Shown: positions 1 through 10,899 of the stretch, piece after piece | Layout: each line of letters starts with the position of its first letter | Position numbering within the stretch: position 1 is the stretch's first letter | NCBI GenBank assembly: GCA_024291935.2 | Contig: CM044315.1 | Location: 55,402,385 to 55,466,384, forward strand | Source: Okapia johnstoni | Taxonomy: Eukaryota; Chordata; Mammalia; Artiodactyla; Giraffidae | Direction of reading: 5' to 3' | Length of the DNA stretch: 64,000 nt | The notes under the pieces: model-generated | The model's database searches: none | The model's input: the letters and a program-made list of their open reading frames with translations, nothing else | What the model was told of the DNA's origin: nothing | Made by a program: the position numbers and the translations under genes

Positions 1-200
1 CCCATGCTCTAGACCCCAGGAACCACAACTACTGAGGCCACGTGCAGCAACTGCTGAAGCCTGTGCTCTGCAATAAGAGAAACCACTGCAGTGAGAAACC
101 TGTGCGCTGCAACTAGAGAGTAGTCCCTGCTCATCACAACTTAGAGAAAAACCCACGCAGCAATGAAGACCCAGCGCAGCCAAAAATAGATCAATAAATA
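1..200 (+). repeat. CHR-type tRNA-derived SINE, 3' portion
   Basis: Begins inside the element at the window edge. It has the phrases typical of the long body of cetartiodactyl tRNA-Glu SINEs (ccacaactactgaggccacg, gaagacccagcgcagcc), then an aaatagatcaataaata tail. Only the 3' part is visible. Confidence 0.7.
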
Positions 201-1104
201 ACATTATTTTTTTTTAAAAAAGAGAAATTGATGAATAAAATCCTTCTAGTAGCATTTTCTAGATTTTCAGGAAAGAAAATGCCAACTGTATGTTTCTAGA
301 AAATAGAAACTCAAATTTTTTTAGTATGTAAATGAATTTAAAAGGTTATTCACTTCATTTCCTTCATTTTACACTTATGCAAACCAAGACCATACACATA
401 TTTAGTGGAACACTGAGAGAGGCCTTCTGATTCCTACTACAGTGTTTACTGAATCCCACTATCTATAATAACTGCATAAAATTCATAAGTCAATTTGTAG
501 AATTTGTTGTGATGAGTTAGACATTATTTGTGTCGCACTAGGATTTGTAATTTCAGAATTGCAGTACCAAGGTTACTGAAGAATAAAATTCTATGAGGGA
601 AATATGAATTAATAGCTGTATTTTAAGTGGAGCAGGATGAGGTATGGGATGTTCCTGAAATCACTTGAGTAAATAATATACATTAAAACCATCTTAATAT
701 CTGTTTTGTATAATCTTTATTAAATTATTGCCTTTTAATTTAAAAAATCATAAATAAAACCCCCAAATATTTCCAAGTTTTTCTTCTTATATTAAACTAT
801 TATGCATTCAGAATACTGGTTTTTTCTTCACTTGGTCCTGATAGATGAAAGCCTCACCTGGAAACCCTGTGAGTCCTTCAGGCAGCTGATCAGAGTATCT
901 AAAGAAATGTCTGAAATCATGTCTTAGCCAATTGCTTCATGAATTATTATATGCTCAACATATTATTAATTATTAAAAATGATTTCTTCCAGGGTACACT
1001 ACAGCATCTCTTTCAGGGAGGGTTTCTGAGCTTTTTTTTTTGTCCTTGAATATGATGGATATGAACTGCTTTGTATAACTCATAGGGCTTATTCTAATGT
1101 AATT

Positions 1105-1968
1105 CTTTTATTTTTTTAAATAAATTTATTTATTTTAGTTGGGGGCTAATTACTTTACAATATTGTAGTAGTTTTTGCCATACACTGACCTGAATCAGCC
1201 ACGGGTCTACACGTGCTCCCCATCCTGAACCCTCCTCCCACCTCCCTCCCCATCCCATCCCTCCGGGTCATCCCAATGCCCCAGCCCCGAGTATTTGGCT
1301 CATGCATTGAACCTGGAATGGTGTTCTGTTTCACATATGATAATATACATGTTTCAATGCTATTCTCCCAGAATGTCCCACCCTCACCTTCTCCCTCAGA
1401 GTCCATTAAGACTGTTCTATGCATCTGTGTCTCTTATTCTGTCTCGCATATAGGGTTATCGTTACCATCTTTCAAATTCCATATATATGCATTAGTATAC
1501 TGTATTGGTGTTTTTCTTTCTGGCTTACTTCACTCTGTATAATGGGCTCCAGTTTCATCCATCTCAATAGAACTGATTCAAATGTATTCTTTTTAATGGC
1601 TGAGTAATATTCCATTGTGTATATGTACCTCTGCTTCCTTATCCATTCGTCTGCTGATGGACATCTAGGTTGCTTCCATGTCCTGGCTATTGTAAACAGT
1701 GCTGCGATGAACATTGGGGTACACGTGTCTCTTTCAATTCTGGTTTCCTCAGTGTGTACGCCCAGCAGTGGGATTGCTGGGTCATATGGCAGTTCTATTC
1801 CCAGTTTTTTAAGGAATCTCCACACTGTTCTCCATAGTGGCTGTACTAGTTTGCATTCCCACCAACAGTGTAAGAGGGTTTCCTTTTCTCCACACCCTCT
1901 CCAGCATTTATTGCTTGGAAAACATCTTGCTTTTAACGCATACACACATAGAGAGGTCTGAGTTTTCA
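1105..1968 (-). mobile_element. L1 LINE 3' end (ORF2 C-terminus and 3' UTR), antisense
   Basis: Minus-strand frame 1969-1472 reads as the C-terminal Cys-rich end of L1 ORF2 ([17 protein letters not shown], then [10 protein letters not shown]). It is followed by the 3' UTR with its C-rich tract in plus orientation near 1230-1260 and a T-rich (reversed poly-A) end near 1107. It is strongly 5'-truncated and is a ruminant-type, fairly young copy, since the frame is still open for about 165 codons. Confidence 0.9.
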
Positions 1969-2254
1969 AAAAAAAAATGACTTAGGAATGTAAAAAATAC
2001 ATAAAGTATTTTTATTACAAGAGTGAATTATATAACCTCCTCAGCCTCTTTTTGTTTGTTTTCTATCTGTATAGGGAGGTTGGTACTGATAATCATTAAG
2101 CAACATCTAGTATTTTAATTCTTAAAATCTTGTATTTCTATTTCTTTTGTTTCCAATTTCTTTAGTGCCAAACTTATTTTGCATGTGCATGTGTATGTGT
2201 AAAATTGTATCATTTGACTGTTCCAAAATCTTTTTGAATGTTGTTGGTGGGTGG

Positions 2255-2400
2255 TAATGTTCTCATTTTATAAGCAGAAAAACAGAACCTCATGAAAAAG
2301 TTCAAGCCTTGGCCAGAGTCACATACTTTAATAAAAGGTAACATTAAACTCAAATTCCAAATTCTGAGACCTATTCCTAGGATCTAGCATTTGTTAAATG
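2255..2400 (-). repeat. MIR SINE, antisense, diverged
   Basis: Plus strand shows the reversed MIR core order: tctcattttataagcagaaa..., a ccagagtcacata stretch, then ctcaaattcc...ctgagacct. Similarity is partial. Confidence 0.45.
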
Positions 2401-2408
2401 CTATAGAG

Positions 2409-2714
2409 CAGGAGTCCCCAGCCCCTGGGCCATGGACTGGTTCTGGTCTGTGGCCTGTTGGGAACTGGGCTGCACAGCAGGAGGTGAGTGGCAGGTGAAC
2501 AAGTGAAGCTTCATCTGTATTCACAACCACTCCCCATTGCTCACATTTCCACCTGAGCTCCGTCTCCTGTCAGATCAGCTTTGGGATTAGATTCTCACAG
2601 GAGTGTGAACTCTACTGTGCTCAAATCATCCCCAAACCATCCCCAACCTAGGTCTGTGGAAAAACTGTCTTCCATGAAACCAATCCCTGGTGCCAAAAAG
2701 ATTGGGGACCCCTG
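2409..2714 (+). mobile_element. Non-autonomous hAT/Charlie (MER1-like) DNA transposon
   Basis: Ends are inverted: caggagtccccagcccc at the left and ...gattggggacccctg at the right. The interior has recognisable phrases (ggctgcacagcaggaggtga, tcctgtcagatcagct). It is flanked by an 8-bp TSD, ctatagag (2401-2408) and ttgtagag (2715-2722), matching at 6 of 8, the length expected for hAT. The strand is nominal. Confidence 0.85.
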
Positions 2715-3208
2715 TTGTAGAGCTAAACAAAGAAGTGGAGAGGTTAGAAAAAGACAGATATGAAAGAAAACAGTGTAGTAGTTGGTGGTGTGCTGGAAAA
2801 TGTTTAAGAGCTGGCTGGAGGAAGGTGAGGGCCCTGGTGTGTAGTGTTTGCTGATTTTCTTAGTGTAATTATCCTCACAATTTCAATTTATCAGTGTGAT
2901 GTCACTGAAGGTAGAGTTGGGAAGAGATGCACATTGTAATGAGTCAGGATGAGTATGGGTCAGCCTGCCACTGGCAGTGGATAATTATTAATCCGAATCA
3001 TGAAAAATGTTCTGAGAAACTGTCTCTGGATTTGTAACTCAGGGAAGTGGGGAGCATCGTTTGGGGACTAGTACTATTTGTTTAAAGTCTCCTTAGACTT
3101 TCTCTTGTTCACTCCAAAGTTTTTATCTCAGGATTCCAAACCATTTCAGCCTGAAACCAAGGCACACAAAAAACTGCGACTTTAAAAAGTAATTACACTT
3201 AAGTACTT

Positions 3209-3867
3209 TTGGCATCTGGTCCCATCACTTCATGGGAAATAGATGGGGAAAGAGTGGAAACAGTGTCAGACTTTAGTTTTTTGGGCTCCAAAATCACTGC
3301 TGATGGTGATTGCAGCCATGGAATTAAAAGACACTTACTCCTTGGAAGGAAGGTTATGACCAACCTAGATAGCATATTTAAAAGCAAAGACATTACTTTG
3401 CCAACAAAGGTCCGTCTAGTCAAGGCTATGGTTTTTCCAGTGGTCATGTATGGATGTGAGAGTTGGACGGTGAAGAAAGCTGAGCGCTGAAGAATTGATG
3501 CTTTTGAACTGTGGTGTTGGAGAAGACTCTTGAGAGTCCCTTGGACTGCAAGGAGATCCAGCCAGTCCATTCTAAAAGAGATTAGTCCTGGGTGTTCATT
3601 GGAAGGACTGATGTTGAAGCTGAAACTCCAATACTTAGGCCACCTCATGTGAAGAGTTGACTCACTGGACAAGTCCCTAATGCTGGGAAGGACTGGGGGC
3701 AGGAGGAGAAGGGGACGACAGAGGATGAGATGGTTGGATGGCATCACTGACTCGATGGACATGGGTTTGGGTAAACTCCGGGAGTTGGTGATGGACAGGG
3801 AGGCCTGGCGTGCTGCGATTCATGGGGTCGCAAAGAGTCGGACACGACAGAGCGACTGAACTGAACT
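3209..3867 (+). mobile_element. BovB (RTE) LINE, 3' fragment
   Basis: Starts at ...ggcatctggtcccatcac and ends in the typical gagcgactgaactgaact. A remnant of the C-terminal ORF is open at 3209-3490 (F-L-G-S-K-I-T-A-D-G-D-C-S-H). It is 5'-truncated and has no reverse-transcriptase core. Confidence 0.92.
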
Positions 3868-4123
3868 TTCCTTAATGTAAACATTGAATGTTTAAGTTTT
3901 CACCTCTCAGTTTGAAAGACAACTCATGCTTTTAGAGCTGCAAAACACTTGCAATGACTATAAATGCATTCTCTATGATGTTTTAAATTTAATAAATATA
4001 TGAATTAAAACTTAGCAATCCTCTCATTAAGTCAAGCTATACAATTTATGTATTTTTTGAGAAATAATGTTAAAAGGCCTTTTAATTTAGAGTGTTCAGA
4101 ATAATTGCACACTAATACTAACC

Positions 4124-4256
4124 ATTGGAGAAGGAGATGGCAATCCACTCCAGTATTCTTGCCTGGAAAATCCCATGGACAGAGGAGCCTGGTGGTCTAT
4201 AGCCCATGGGGTCTCAAAAGAGTCAGACAGGACTTAGCAAATAAACAACAAATAAC
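4124..4256 (+). repeat. Bov-A SINE with perfect 10-bp TSD
   Basis: Body ggagaaggagatggcaatcc ... aaatcccatggacagaggag ... gagtcagacaggactt, ending A-rich. It is flanked by aatactaacc at 4114-4123 and 4257-4266. Confidence 0.92.
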
Positions 4257-5644
4257 AATACTAACCCTATCACTAAAAGTAGGTGAAACAGAGGGCATTG
4301 ATCTCAGTGGATTTAAATGTGCTGATTCTGGGAGAAAGAACTTTTGTAATAACTTATTTTATTAATTACGCCTGCTAACAACAGGAATAATTAAATCAGA
4401 GAATTAGATTGAAGTTATGATATTTGTAGTGAAGAGGATATGAACAATTTTTATCCTAAGATGCCTGTGGTAAAGCATAATTTAAAACTTTATTAACTTT
4501 TAAAAATCTCTAGAGAATTAGAAACCTCAGCTCATTACCTCATTAAAGACATCTGTCTGCTTTATTTTACCTTAAATCTAACACTTGGCCTAGATCAAGG
4601 CAAGATAGGAAGAAAATTATCATAGAAAACCCATGATTCTGAGAATGATGAATATATAATCTCAGGTTCAAGAAGGGTATTAGGAAACACAGGAGATTTC
4701 TAGAGCAGCTGGGATCCAAATAATAAATGACTCTTAATAGCATAAAGGAAAAAGCTGGACAACGAAGATAATCTTATTTGATATGTTTAGAAAACGGGAA
4801 GGGTGATTTGTGAAGCTTTGAGTAAGTAATAATAAAGTGAAACCTTTACAAACCATCTTAAGGGGTTAGTGAAGTCAGTAGGAGCTTTGCCTTATTATCT
4901 GCAGAATGAAATAAGGGAAATTAATTTTCTGAGAGTATTAAGATCTCGATGTCTTACTTTCTAAGCTTAATATGACTCAAAAGATGAGAGCCTATTCAGT
5001 GTTCTAGCCTTAAGGAAGAAAATAAGATTTTACAATGGAAAACCAAATCCTAATTTTAGGTAGGTCAGAAGAGCAGCAGTTTTTTTTTTTACTACATGGT
5101 ATTTATCAATAGCTTTTGGAGCGTTTCAGGAATGTTTCCCTCCTAACTGCTTTATCATTTTGATCATAGCAAAGATTTATCTCTGTCTTATTCAACAATC
5201 AGAAGATAAAACTTAAAAAAAAATGTTCCCACAAATAGAAGGGAATATACAGTTTACTTTATACATTGTTAATTTCACCAAAGGCCTTGGTAAATACATC
5301 TAATTCATTGAAGCACTTGTAATGCTCAAAAGCTGTGCTGAAAAGCTAAATCAGGGTTAAGAGTAGGTAGAAGAAGGTGCAGGATACATCAGAAAAACTA
5401 TCCCAATTCATCAATTTTTCTCTATGTGAAATGGGCATTTTAACCATCCATCGATTACTATATGTTGTAGATCTTAACCACTGAAAATGACCATAAAATC
5501 GCTACAAAGAGGGCTTCAATCCATGCAACATGGTGACGCATTACCGTGTCTCAAGCTACATTAACGAGGGAAGGCAACCCACGGACTGCTGGGACTTATC
5601 CAAACATTTCCTAAAAATTCATCAGCTATGAGAACTCCTCTCAC

Positions 5645-5866
5645 CTGCTCTGGATATCCGTCCATACTCCTTTGCCCTTTAGTTTGAATTAAGCACCGTC
5701 CAGGCTGAGGCCCCCGAGTGGCCTGTGAAGAGGGGATCTGAATGGGCAGTGGTGACTGGAATTGCTGGATGGTCACTTTGTTTATGTTTCCCTCGTATGG
5801 CTGCTGCTCCCGGCTACGATGCTGGAGGCTTTGGGAGCCCATCAAGGTCTGGATGTGGCTGCCTGC
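5645..5866 (-). CDS. LRRC7: LRRC7 (densin) coding exon just before the PDZ part
   Basis: Exon of 222 bp, 74 codons, phase 0/0. The acceptor is ttatcttctccacag|GCAGGC and the donor is GAGCAG|gtgaga. The peptide opens [20 protein letters not shown], continues with a Gln/Pro-rich stretch ([16 protein letters not shown]) and ends R-S-M-D-G-Y-P-E-Q, matching densin immediately upstream of its C-terminal PDZ domain. The PDZ-coding exons are not found between 1 and 5644, so they lie off the left edge. If the donor is not used the frame runs 27 more codons to a stop at 5561, which would give a product without PDZ; I see no nearby AATAAA signal supporting such an end. Confidence 0.95.
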
Positions 5867-6474
5867 CTGTGGAGAAGATAATCTGTCAGAAGATTTGTTG
5901 TGTTGAAAGGATATGATTAAAGTAGAGGGGGGAAGAAAAGCACAGAGTAAGTAAAGTGGCATCATTTGGGCTTTCAGCCATGGCTGGAAAGGATAATGAA
6001 AAAACAGTAAGGGTCTGCCTACTGTGGTCTGTGAAAATGTTAATGTCAGAGCAAGGTCACATTAAATACATTCGTAGTCATCTGATGGCTTATCAAAGGT
6101 AATTTTAACCCCCATTTTAAGGGAACAAAGTTCAGTCTGAAAAATTTCAAGAAGAAAAAGTCACAACTGAAAAAATAAAGAGGTGAACCATCTGGCATTT
6201 CATTTTGAATAATGGCAGGGAGAGAAATGTAATATGTGAAACATTGGGGGAACTGATAGAAACTAAGTCCTAATTCTGAAGCAAAAGAATTGAATTCCAT
6301 ATTTGTCTTTATGCCACACATATGTATAGGAAGCTTGTTTTGGTGAGTATAATCGATATTTATTAATTTTCTCTATTATTAAACCAAGAATACTTTTTTG
6401 GGAATCTTTAAATTCCATTAAAATTAATCATGTGAAATTCTTGTGTCTAGCCTGTAGAGGCACCAGTTATGCAA

Positions 6475-6666
6475 GTGAAGTGAAAGTCGCTCAGTCCTGT
6501 CGATTCTTTGTGATCCCATGAACTTAACAGTCCATGGACTTCACCAGGCCAGAATACCGGAGTGGGTAGCCGTTCCCTTCTCCAGGGGATCTTCCCAACC
6601 CAGGGACTGAACCAAGGTCTCCCACATTGCAGGCGGATTCTTTACCAGCTGAGCCACGAGGGAAGC
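6475..6666 (-). repeat. Bov-tA SINE, antisense, perfect 12-bp TSD
   Basis: Reversed Bov-tA: tgaaagtcgctcagtcctgt at the left and the tRNA-Glu-like head (ctttaccagctgagccac ... gggaagc) at the right. Flanked by ccagttatgcaa at 6463-6474 and 6667-6678. Confidence 0.93.
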
Positions 6667-6782
6667 CCAGTTATGCAAAGGTCTTTAAAATGAGCTCTGC
6701 AGGCAGATCTTAACATGAGCTTTCAGAGATTCATCAGTACCACATTTAAAGCAACAGCGATCATTTATCAATCCATTTGTGG

Positions 6783-7092
6783 TTGCTTTCCCGAGTAGCT
6801 CAGCTGGTAAAGAATCCACCTGCAATTCAGGAGACCCCAGTTTGATTCCTGGGTCGGGAAGATCCACCGGAGAAGGGATAGGTTACCCACTCCAGTATTC
6901 TTGGGCTTCCCTGGTGGCTTAGCTGGTAAAGAATCTTCCTGAAAAATTCAGGAATCCTGGTTCGATCCCTGGGTTGGGAAAATCCCCTCCCTGGAGATGG
7001 GAATGTCTACCCACTCCAGTATTCTGGCCTGGAGAATTCCATGGACTGTATAGGCCTTGGGGTCACAAAGAGTTGGACACGACTGAGCAGCT
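6783..7092 (+). repeat. Two Bov-tA SINEs in tandem
   Basis: A tRNA-like head plus partial A unit (6783-6903) stops at ccactccagtattcttg and is followed at once by a second, complete Bov-tA (6904-7092, gggcttccctggtggcttag ... ggacacgactgagcagc). Confidence 0.88.
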
Positions 7093-7300
7093 TTAACAAG
7101 GGTAGTTGCTAGAGGAGAAGGGGCATGGGAAAGTTTGGTCTCCAATCTTTACATGAAACAATATCTAATCCAGTTCCTTGTTAACTCCATTTTCTCACCT
7201 TCATTCTAGCATGGGTTTCTTGAGTCATCATCCTACCTGACATCTTTTCTTCCAAGGAGGCAGTTCTGTTTGTGAGTTGATAACAAGATCATGCCTTTTA

Positions 7301-7455
7301 TTTATTGATTGATTGATTTGGCTGCACCAGGCATCTTGTGGGGACCTTAGTTCCCCAACCAGGGATCAAACCCTTAGTTCCCCAACCAGGGATCAAACCC
7401 CTGCAATGGAAGGGCAGAGTCCTAACCACTGGACCATGAGGGAAGTCCCCTAGAA
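7301..7455 (-). repeat. CHR-2-type SINE, antisense, with internal 27-bp duplication
   Basis: Reversed tRNA-like SINE (gattgatttggctgcaccag ... ccactggaccatgagggaag). TSD catgcctttta at 7290-7300 and 7456-7466, perfect. The unit starting ccttagttccccaaccaggg is present twice in tandem (7345-7371 and 7372-7398). Confidence 0.88.
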
Positions 7456-8690
7456 CATGCCTTTTAAAATTAAGTATGGTTTAACATGGAGGTCTAACTT
7501 GGGAAATGAATGCTCATCCTTAATACTTTTGAAACTATATTTTAATGTTGTGCTTGGACTACACTATCATTATGAAAGGATCTGAGGGATTACTTTCTGA
7601 ATTCATTGTCTTTCTTATTGATGTTTTAAGCATAGGCAATTTGGAATTTAAAAGTAAATTTCACCTAAGAATTCATTAGTTATGAAAGTTTGTGAATTTT
7701 CCTGACTAATCAAGATTTTTGATTACTACGAAAAAGTCAGATTGGAGGAACAAGGAAAATTTATTTAACAAGTATTCAAGGAAAAGATGACTTCATTACT
7801 TTAAAGTTCTTAAAGAAGAGCAACATAAGGGATATAAGGAGATGATAGTGATCATTGGAAAATCATTTGGAGAGGGAAGGCATGTTGTTTTATTTCAAAC
7901 AACAGGTATTTCAGCTAAGAAAATATTAAAAGTTACTATTTGGTAATATGTAAGGCAAAGTAAAAAATCATTTGATTATATTTTAGATATCCAACTGATT
8001 GTCTTATCATGTACAATTTTTTTACATTCAAAAACAGTAAAGATATTTCAGTCATGAGAAATTGGAGGAAAAGATGCAAAAAGAAGTTTCAGGCACAATA
8101 TCAAACACAGCACAATATCAAAACAATTATCATACCAATACTGTCTAATGTAACCAGGGATCACAAAACTATGACATCATAAGCACAACTAAGATAAACT
8201 CATAATAGGCAAATGTGTATTTCTTTAATATATCTAATTCCTTCTCAGAAATCTAAATGAAAGATGTCACAACTTCCTCAGCCATTCTAGAAGACTGAAC
8301 ACACTTTTGGTCAAGTATTTCCTTTTTGCAGATTCCATTCTCTCGTACCTCCATGGAGTTTCATGTTCTCTTGTTAGGTAGGAGAGGAAAGCCATGATAA
8401 GCCCAGTATCACATTTTGAGCTACTGTACCCTGAATGGACTCACTGGCTTGCTGTGTTACTTAGAGAAAATGGTTTCCTGGACTTAGAGGAGCTGGGGAT
8501 ATAGGCTGACTAAGACTGACCGGCTTGACTTCTAAACAATCAGTTGACTTTATATCCGCTTCTCGTCTCCATTGATGTAGTATCTATGGGTCTTCAGTTA
8601 CTACTTGAGCCAGTTGGAAAGAGGAAGACTAGCTGTTTAATTGAAAGTGACAGACAAGCAAAGAATTTTTATATCCCCCCAAATTTAGAG

Positions 8691-8871
8691 CAGAAGGAGA
8701 AGGGGACGACAGAGGATGAGCTGGTTGGATAGCATCAACGACTCGATGGACATAGGTTTGGGTAAACTCTGGGAGTTGGTGATGGACAGGGAGGCCTGGC
8801 GTACTGTGATTCATGGGGTTGCAAAGAGTTGGACACGACTGAGAGACTGAACTAAACTGAACTGAACTGAA
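8691..8871 (+). mobile_element. BovB LINE, 3' end only
   Basis: About 180 bp from aggagaaggggacgacagag to the repeated ctgaa tail. Severely 5'-truncated. Confidence 0.9.
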
Positions 8872-9099
8872 ATTTATAGGGGTCCAGAACATAGCTTGAG
8901 TCCCATGAGCATAATTCACATGAGATAATCAATAATGATTGCTTAGCCATAATTTCATTGATTAGAATATTCTGATAATGGTCTATTCAAGGGTAAAAAA
9001 CTGTATGCTATAGTTTTAAAACATATTATAGCCTTTAAAATTATTTTTATGGTTTATTTTTTCCTTCTAATTGGAAAGTTTGAGCTTTAATTATGCTTT

Positions 9100-9185
9100 G
9101 ATTTGAAACCTTTGAGGGCAAGCACCATATCATACTTAACATCTTTAATAACTGGCACTGTAACTTATATTTAATAAACAATGGC
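9100..9185 (+). repeat. L2 LINE 3' tail, diverged
   Basis: Shows the L2 end pattern: tttgagggcaagcaccatat ... ctggcactgtaacttatatttaataaa. Confidence 0.4.
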
Positions 9186-9425
9186 TACCATCCAAACACT
9201 AGGTGCCAGACAATGTGCTAAAACTTACTTTATACATATTATCTCCTTTAACCCTTACAATAGTATTAAGGGATTAATTATTATTAGCTGTTATTATTTA
9301 ATTTTACTGAGGAGGAAACTATGGCTTGGAGAGGTTAAGTAACTGTCCCAAGTAACTTGCACAACTGGGAAACTGGCTGGACCAGGATTTGAACCAAGGC
9401 TGTCTGATAATCAGAGTTCATGTTC
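9186..9425 (-). repeat. MIR SINE, antisense
   Basis: Reads ggtgccagacaatgtgctaa ... ctgaggaggaaactatggct ... gagaggttaagtaactgtcc ... aggatttgaaccaaggctgt, the reversed MIR consensus over nearly its full length. Confidence 0.85.
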
Positions 9426-10899
9426 TTAAATGCAAAATTATAGTGCAACAACCTTTTCCCCCAAATTGTCTCTCTCCCTCCAATAGATGAACTATCAAAT
9501 GAAAGGGAACCCAGAAAGGAACAAAAGTACCAGGTTGTTGAGGAAGGGTATATCAAATTTCTTTAGCAGTCCTTTAATTTGCTAAAGAGCAATTCCTACT
9601 GTTTGAATTAGGTCTATTATCTATTTTTAGATCCTATGTATGTGACTTAGAACTTTATACTTAAGCAAATAGGAGGATGCTCTGTGTATTTAGTAATCTT
9701 TTCATGATTATAAAATAATAATGCTCATGTTCTCAGATGGCTTGGCAAAACATAAAGTGGGCATGGAAGGAACATTCTGTGAAATGATTCTGCTCACATC
9801 AGCAGCAGTTCTTTCACCCTCTATTGGGGCTACAGGGCGCAATAAATGGGGATGGGTAAAGACAGCTATAGAAAGCAAAGAATTAACACTAAATTTTATG
9901 TGAAGTTCACCAAACATAAATGACACAAGACATCTAATGGAACAATTATGGTGTGGAGGGACTATAAAGAGGAAGTTTTTTTGACTAGCACAGAGGCTTG
10001 AGAAAAGTAATAAGGATGCTCATGAAGAAGTATAAAGGACTGATGAAAATGTAGAAAATGTCAAGAGACTGGATTTGTTCAAGTAGAGGGTTAGCTATGA
10101 GAACATTGACTCATACTGAAGGAGAATTTGAACATGAAGGTTTCTATAAAGGTTGAGTTGCACATTTTGAATGATAAAAAGAAATAGAGAAGATTTGACA
10201 TTTGTTTTGAACTTTCAAGGGGAGGTTGAACAGAATAACATGTATTTGAGGAGAACAGTATGGAATATGATGTTTTCAAGTTGACCCAAAAACATACTGT
10301 CAAGGTTTACAGAGAAAAACTCCAAATGTTCCAAGGAAATATTTATGTCAAAGCCACAGGAAAAAAATGTGATTTGATACCAAATGGCACTGTTCATATG
10401 CAATTTATGCCACAGCTCATTATTCTGTGGAAATTTGAAGTGTTTGGGGGTTTTGTATGATATAAAATAGATGATTTTTTTCACTACAACAAGTTGTGGT
10501 TCACACTGTTTTCTTGGAAAAGACTGACAAGTGTATTACTCAATTTGGCTATCTGTTTTACTACTCATCTTGGCTCTTGGACCACTTGTAATTGCTTCCA
10601 AAAATCAAACACAGCCTCAAAGGATGACAATTTATGCCACTGAGAATATTCAAATGGATACAATTTATTTTCTAAAATTAAGTTCAAAAGAGTTATAAAG
10701 ATATTTGGGAGCAATGTCAACAACACAGAAACATCTACAAGGAATAATTAAGTAACCGATTTCAAGGAAACAGCAGTACTCATTTAAATGAGTCGGTTTC
10801 AATAATTTTGTAAAACAACAACAAAACAGTTCTATCAGTTACTATCTACACCATATACTCTGCAGTACCTTTTTTTTAATTTTTACATGTAGGGTTAAG

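Larger units (their letters stand above)
1..5644 (-). other. LRRC7: LRRC7 intron (partial, 3' side beyond window)
   Basis: Intron downstream of the exon ending at 5645. Listed repeats occupy 1-200, 1105-1968, 2255-2714, 3209-3867 and 4114-4266. In 201-1104, 2723-3208, 3868-4113 and 4267-5644 I see only AT-rich, non-coding-looking sequence with nothing assignable. No PDZ-type coding sequence was found on the minus strand. Confidence 0.75.

Noticed and set aside
1..5644. PDZ-coding LRRC7 exons expected downstream
   Set aside because: I looked on the minus strand for the PDZ start and carboxylate-binding-loop sequence and found none; they must lie left of the window.
10215..10484. Overlapping open frames on both strands
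   Set aside because: Both peptides look random and no splice sites of matching phase flank them.
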